Assembly: GCF_036077095.1 (NCBI RefSeq)
Contig: NZ_CP107960.1
Location: 434,001-498,000 of the forward strand
Length of the DNA stretch: 64,000 nucleotides
DNA from: Streptomyces sp. NBC_00376
Lineage (GTDB): Bacteria; Actinomycetota; Actinomycetes; Streptomycetales; Streptomycetaceae
Direction: 5' to 3'
The notes under the pieces were generated by a model that saw nothing but the letters and a program-made list of their open reading frames with translations, was not told the origin of the DNA and made no database searches. The position numbers and the translations under genes are program-made. Each line of letters begins with the position of its first letter. The stretch's first letter is position 1. Positions 61,601-64,000 of this stretch are shown in pieces.

Positions 61601-63124
61601 GACGTGCTCGGGCTCGTCGACCTCGGCGACCGGGCGGGCCGGTGCGCCCGCGCGGGACCCGTGCCCGCCAGGGGCCTCCTCCAGCACCACATGCGCGTTG
61701 ATCCCGCCGAAGCCGAACGCGTTGACGGCGGCCCGGCGCACGGGGCTGCGCTCGGTGGTCTCCCAGTCGGCGGCCTTCTCCAGGGTGCGGAACCGGGTAC
61801 GGGCCAGGGCGGGGTGCGGGTCGTCGCAGTGCAGTGTCGGAAGGAGTGTGCGGTGGTGGACGGCGAGTGCGGCCTTGACCAGGCCGGCGACCCCGGCGGC
61901 CGGCATGGCATGCCCGATCATCGACTTGACCGATCCCAGAACCGCGTCACCGTCTCCGGGTCCGAACACCTCGGTGAGCGTGGCGAGTTCGGCGCTGTCG
62001 CCTGCCGGTGTCGCGGTGCCGTGCGCCTCCAGCAGGCCGACCGAGCCCGGCTCGGCGGGGTCGAGGCCGGCCGCCCGCCACGCCTGCCGTACCGCATGCG
62101 CCTGGCCACCGGGCTCGGGGTTCATGAGACCGGCCGCCCGTCCGTCGCTCGCCACTCCGGTACCCCGGACCACTGCGTAGATCCGGTCTCCGGCGCGCTC
62201 GGCGTCGGCCAGCCGCTTGAGGACCACAACGCCCGTCCCCTCACCGATCAGGATGCCGTCGGCGTCCCGGTGGAAGGGCCGGATGCGCTGGCTGGGAGAG
62301 AGAGCGCGCAGCTGGGAGAAGACGCTCCACAGCGTGATGTCGTGGCAGTGGTGGACGCCGCCGGCGAGCATCACGTCGCACCGCCCGGAGGCGAGTTCGC
62401 CCACGGCCTGGTCCACGGCGACCAGTGAGGAGGCGCAGGCGGCGTCCACCGTGTACGCGGGCCCGCGCAGATCGAGCCGGTTGGCGACCCGGGAGGCGGC
62501 GAGGTTGGGCACCAGGCCGATCGCGGACTCGGGGCTGTCCGGACCGAGACGCTCGGTGAACGCCTGACGCACTCCTGCGAGTTGGTCCCCCGTCAGCTCC
62601 GGGAGCAACTCCGCCAGTGTGCGGACCAGTTGGCCGGCCGTACGGACCCGCTGGTCGAGCCGGACCAGGCCGGGCGTGAGATAGCCGCCCCTGCCCAGAA
62701 CGACGCCGACCCGCGCCCGGTCGGGGAGGCGATCCGTGCCACCCGCGTCGTCGAGGGCGGCCGCAGCCACGTGCAGGGCGATGAGCTGGTCGGGCTCGGT
62801 ACCGGCCACCGAGTTCGGCATGATCCCGAACCGGGTGACCTCCACCTGCGCGAGCCCGTCCACGAACCCGCCCCGGCGGGCGTAGACCCGATTCGCGACG
62901 GCCGGGTCGGAGGCGGTGCCCGGGTGGTAGTACTCGGCGTCCCAACGCCCGTCCGGTACCGCGCCGATCGCGTCCACGCCGTCGCGCAGGTTGCGCCAGT
63001 AGGCGTCCAGGTCCGCGGCGCCCGGCAGCAGCACCGCCATCCCCACGATGGCCACCGGCACCTGTCGTGCGGCCCTGACCTGGGTGCTGAGACCGTGTCG
63101 GGCCGGCGCCACCACGGCCGTCAC
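58604..63124 (-). CDS. Iterative-type PKS: KS-AT-DH with C-terminal phosphopantetheinyl transferase
   Basis: A 1506-residue megasynthase. Residues about 20-485 are a ketosynthase (nucleophile Cys230 in DAACASSLVAVD; EAHGTATPAGD; GSVKSMIGHAMPAAG). Residues about 600-890 are an acyltransferase with Ser662 in GHSVGEW, the pocket otherwise degenerate. Residues about 1000-1260 match a double-hotdog dehydratase (DHCFFPQRPGWPEIADRWPVVPATT). The last 220 residues are a phosphopantetheinyl transferase (GIDIEEV, WAAKESVAKAEG), as in PUFA synthases and enediyne PKSs. No ACP is within it; one follows as a separate gene. The PPTase would activate the operon's carriers. It overlaps both neighbours by 4 bp. 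Confidence 0.9.
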   Translation of the reverse strand: MTAVVAPARHGLSTQVRAARQVPVAIVGMAVLLPGAADLDAYWRNLRDGVDAIGAVPDGRWDAEYYHPGTASDPAVANRVYARRGGFVDGLAQVEVTRFGIMPNSVAGTEPDQLIALHVAAAALDDAGGTDRLPDRARVGVVLGRGGYLTPGLVRLDQRVRTAGQLVRTLAELLPELTGDQLAGVRQAFTERLGPDSPESAIGLVPNLAASRVANRLDLRGPAYTVDAACASSLVAVDQAVGELASGRCDVMLAGGVHHCHDITLWSVFSQLRALSPSQRIRPFHRDADGILIGEGTGVVVLKRLADAERAGDRIYAVVRGTGVASDGRAAGLMNPEPGGQAHAVRQAWRAAGLDPAEPGSVGLLEAHGTATPAGDSAELATLTEVFGPGDGDAVLGSVKSMIGHAMPAAGVAGLVKAALAVHHRTLLPTLHCDDPHPALARTRFRTLEKAADWETTERSPVRRAAVNAFGFGGINAHVVLEEAPGGHGSRAGAPARPVAEVDEPEHVLLLAADSPASLAALLDADDDTVRAAGLAPGHPHPEAGRARLGIVGPTAKRLALARRAVARRRGWHGRGDVWFRPSPLLGAGHGRLAFLFPGLEGEFTPQVDDVAAHFGLPAPAVDGDRTDDVGRHGFGVVAVGRLLDAALRRSGIVPDAVAGHSVGEWTAMAAAGLYSGDEVDAFMAAFDPDSVTVPGLAFGAIGAGAEHVLAALRDEGGSRAGLVLSHDNAPGQSMVCGPQAAVEDFVRARRAQGVLSQVLPFRSGFHTPMLRLHIGPIEEAARRFRLHPPHTPLWSGTTAAPFPEDETGIRALFIRHLLEPVRFRQLTEALNAAGHRVFVQVGPGQLGSLVSDTLGGHDHLVVAANSPHRTGLAQLRRVATALWTAGSAVAPSLQPAEAAPTDQRPSVRLDLSGALVSLSPQRLTELRAGLRAPARAPAGPSPLDSLAESSPVAAELSALLSETADTAAALMSARMATPAPAPSAGPRHTTVRVSPDTMPYLLDHCFFPQRPGWPEIADRWPVVPATTIVQHIVDAAQETAPGGLPVAVHGARFDEWLTATPAVDVPVTVTPKDPGLLAVSFGPRARATVELAAAYPTPPPAPWVTDPGAEHAPDHTAAQLYAERWMFHGPAFQGVSELTAIGDRHVRGRLTTPSAPGALLDSVGQLLGYWIMATRSERTVVFPVGMREMRFYGPHPAPGTEVECLVRVTSLTDAFLEADVQLRAGGTVWAELYGWQDRRFDNDPQTRPVERFPDRNTLSEPRPGGWRLLHERWPDLASRELIMRNSLGGAERAEYARHAPRGRRQWLLGRIAVKDAVRQWLWDHGEGPVFPAELRVHNDETGRPYVTGVHGRTLPPLDVSLAHCAEAAVAIVRPHRTGPGPGIDIEEVTDRTPQALAAALGGDELRLLHRLSADTGESEAVWFTRFWAAKESVAKAEGTGFGGRPRDFTVLDATPAGDRLAVAGRLQRAHTVHCVPTTNPPRLPERAYAVAWTAGNPTVKEYDAR

Positions 63125-64000
63125 CAGCCCGAGGCGGTGTAGACGACGGCGGTGGCGGACTCCTCGCCCCAGGCGAGCTCCCGCAGCAGCGCCGCGGTCC
63201 CCTCCTCCGGGTCGATCAGCCGGATGCCGCGCCGGGCGTACTCCCGGGCCAGTTCGGCCCCGATCATTCCGCTGTGACCGGCCGAGGGTGCCCAGGGGCC
63301 CCAGTGCACGGTCACCACGCGTCGTCCGGTACGGGCGGCGAAGGCCGCGCCGAGGGTCTCCAGCGCGTCGTTGGCAGCCGCGTAGTCCACCTGGCCGCGA
63401 TTGCCCAGGACGGCCGATATCGAGCCGAACAGCACGGTGAACGCGGGCGGTGCGGGCAGTTCCTCCAATGCGGTGAGCAGGGCGTCGGCGCCGGTCGCCT
63501 TCGTGGCGTAGACGCGTCGGAAGGACTCCGTGCTCTTCTCTGCGATGAGCCGGTCCTCGATCACACCGGCCGCGTGCACCACGCCGTCGAGCCGGCCGTG
63601 CTCGGCATGGATCTCCTTCACCGCCTGCAGTACCGCGTCCGGCTCACGGAAGTCGACCGACCGGTAGCGGGCCCGGCCGCCCGCTGCGGTGATCTCAGTC
63701 AGGGTGGCCGTGATCTCCCGCTGGGCGAGCAGCAGCTCGGCGGCGCGGTTGATCTCGGCCGGCTTCAGTCCGCCGCGGGCGGCGAGCGCGGCGCGCAGCT
63801 CGGCCGGGGTACGCGCGGACGCGGTGTCCGCGGCCTCCGGACCGTCCGGGGCGGGAGTCCGGCCGAGGAGTTCCAGACGGCAGCGTGCGGCGCCGGCGAG
63901 CACGGCGGCGAACTGTGCGGTGATGCCCCGTGCCCCTCCTGCCAGCAGCACCACGGAGTCCTGGTCCAGGCCGAGCGCGGTGGCTTCCGGGGTGCCCGCC
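63121..64000 (-). CDS. PfaA-like PKS, ketoreductase C-terminal end (cut by window edge)
   Basis: The frame runs to the right edge of the window, so only the C-terminal 292 residues are seen. They form a short-chain dehydrogenase-type ketoreductase: NADPH motif LLAGGARGITAQ, then LDGVVHAAGVIEDRL and a catalytic block FGSISAVLGNRGQVDYAAANDAL with Ser and Tyr. The GGARGITA start is closer to the KR of PUFA synthase PfaA than to modular PKS KRs. The gene ends with a 4-bp overlap with the next PKS. The missing N-terminal part presumably carries KS, AT and perhaps carrier domains. Confidence 0.85.
   Translation of the reverse strand, partial: AGTPEATALGLDQDSVVLLAGGARGITAQFAAVLAGAARCRLELLGRTPAPDGPEAADTASARTPAELRAALAARGGLKPAEINRAAELLLAQREITATLTEITAAGGRARYRSVDFREPDAVLQAVKEIHAEHGRLDGVVHAAGVIEDRLIAEKSTESFRRVYATKATGADALLTALEELPAPPAFTVLFGSISAVLGNRGQVDYAAANDALETLGAAFAARTGRRVVTVHWGPWAPSAGHSGMIGAELAREYARRGIRLIDPEEGTAALLRELAWGEESATAVVYTASGW

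Noticed and set aside
1..64000. Search for tRNA, rRNA, CRISPR arrays, riboswitches and intact insertion sequences
   Set aside because: No tRNA T-loop/acceptor pattern, spaced-repeat array or transposase with a complete DDE core was seen by reading; a covariance-model search was not possible.

Overview
The window is high-GC DNA with the codon bias, divergent/convergent gene layout and gene families of a Streptomyces-type actinomycete: a conservon-type sensor operon, a gamma-butyrolactone-receptor-like regulator, large NRPS and PKS genes, an LCP cell-wall enzyme, a TerD protein and a Tat component. No rRNA, tRNA, CRISPR array or intact transposase is visible.

Region 1 (1-28.5 kb) looks like ordinary chromosome arm. 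In order it holds an ArsR regulator coupled to an MgtA-type P-ATPase and a GNAT enzyme; an LCP protein diverging from a small TatA; TerD; a three-gene conservon (sensor kinase-like protein, roadblock protein, DUF742 protein, no GTPase) behind an MHYT membrane sensor; a methyltransferase; an MpaB/DUF2236 oxygenase; small hypothetical genes; a fatty-acid desaturase; a SNF2 helicase plus SWIM protein pair; a phytase-like esterase; an APC permease with an acetamidase/formamidase; a Tat-exported amidase; and a GAF/winged-helix regulator followed by an ExaC-type aldehyde dehydrogenase (ALDH).

Region 2 (28.5-44.9 kb) reads as an integrated island. The last codons of the ALDH gene have unusual codon use. 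A second, degraded copy of the ALDH 3' end lies at 44.84 kb, and both copies share an identical 15-bp core. Between them are an HAD phosphatase, an ArpA/ScbR-type receptor with an 18-bp palindrome upstream, a 1.1-kb graveyard (tyrosine-integrase, IS5-type transposase and dioxygenase fragments), and a cluster centred on L-2,3-diaminopropionate (Dap). SbnA and SbnB would make Dap. A partial-C/A/T/TE NRPS has acidic residues in its inferred substrate pocket. A separate membrane protein has the T domain and membrane/left-handed-helix body of poly-lysine synthetase (Pls) but no A domain. A TauD/SyrP-like dioxygenase completes the set. The likely product is a Dap oligomer or polymer or a modified Dap peptide. 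A CBS-pair protein, a secreted esterase and a secreted phosphodiester glycosidase follow.

Region 3 (44.9-54.5 kb) holds a SpoIIE-type phosphatase, a SnoaL-like gene fragment, a large LuxR/AAA (LAL) regulator and a 1274-residue secreted subtilisin. It ends at a third partial copy of the ALDH tail (54.45 kb), which suggests successive insertions at one site.

Region 4 (54.5-64 kb) is a second biosynthetic locus. It has an SgcJ-like NTF2 protein, then on the minus strand a tightly coupled operon read from the right edge: a PKS cut by the window edge and ending in a PfaA-like ketoreductase, a KS-AT-DH-PPTase megasynthase, a free-standing ACP, an alpha/beta hydrolase, a glycosyltransferase and a methyltransferase. 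This resembles a PUFA-synthase-like secondary-lipid pathway giving a glycosylated, methylated product.
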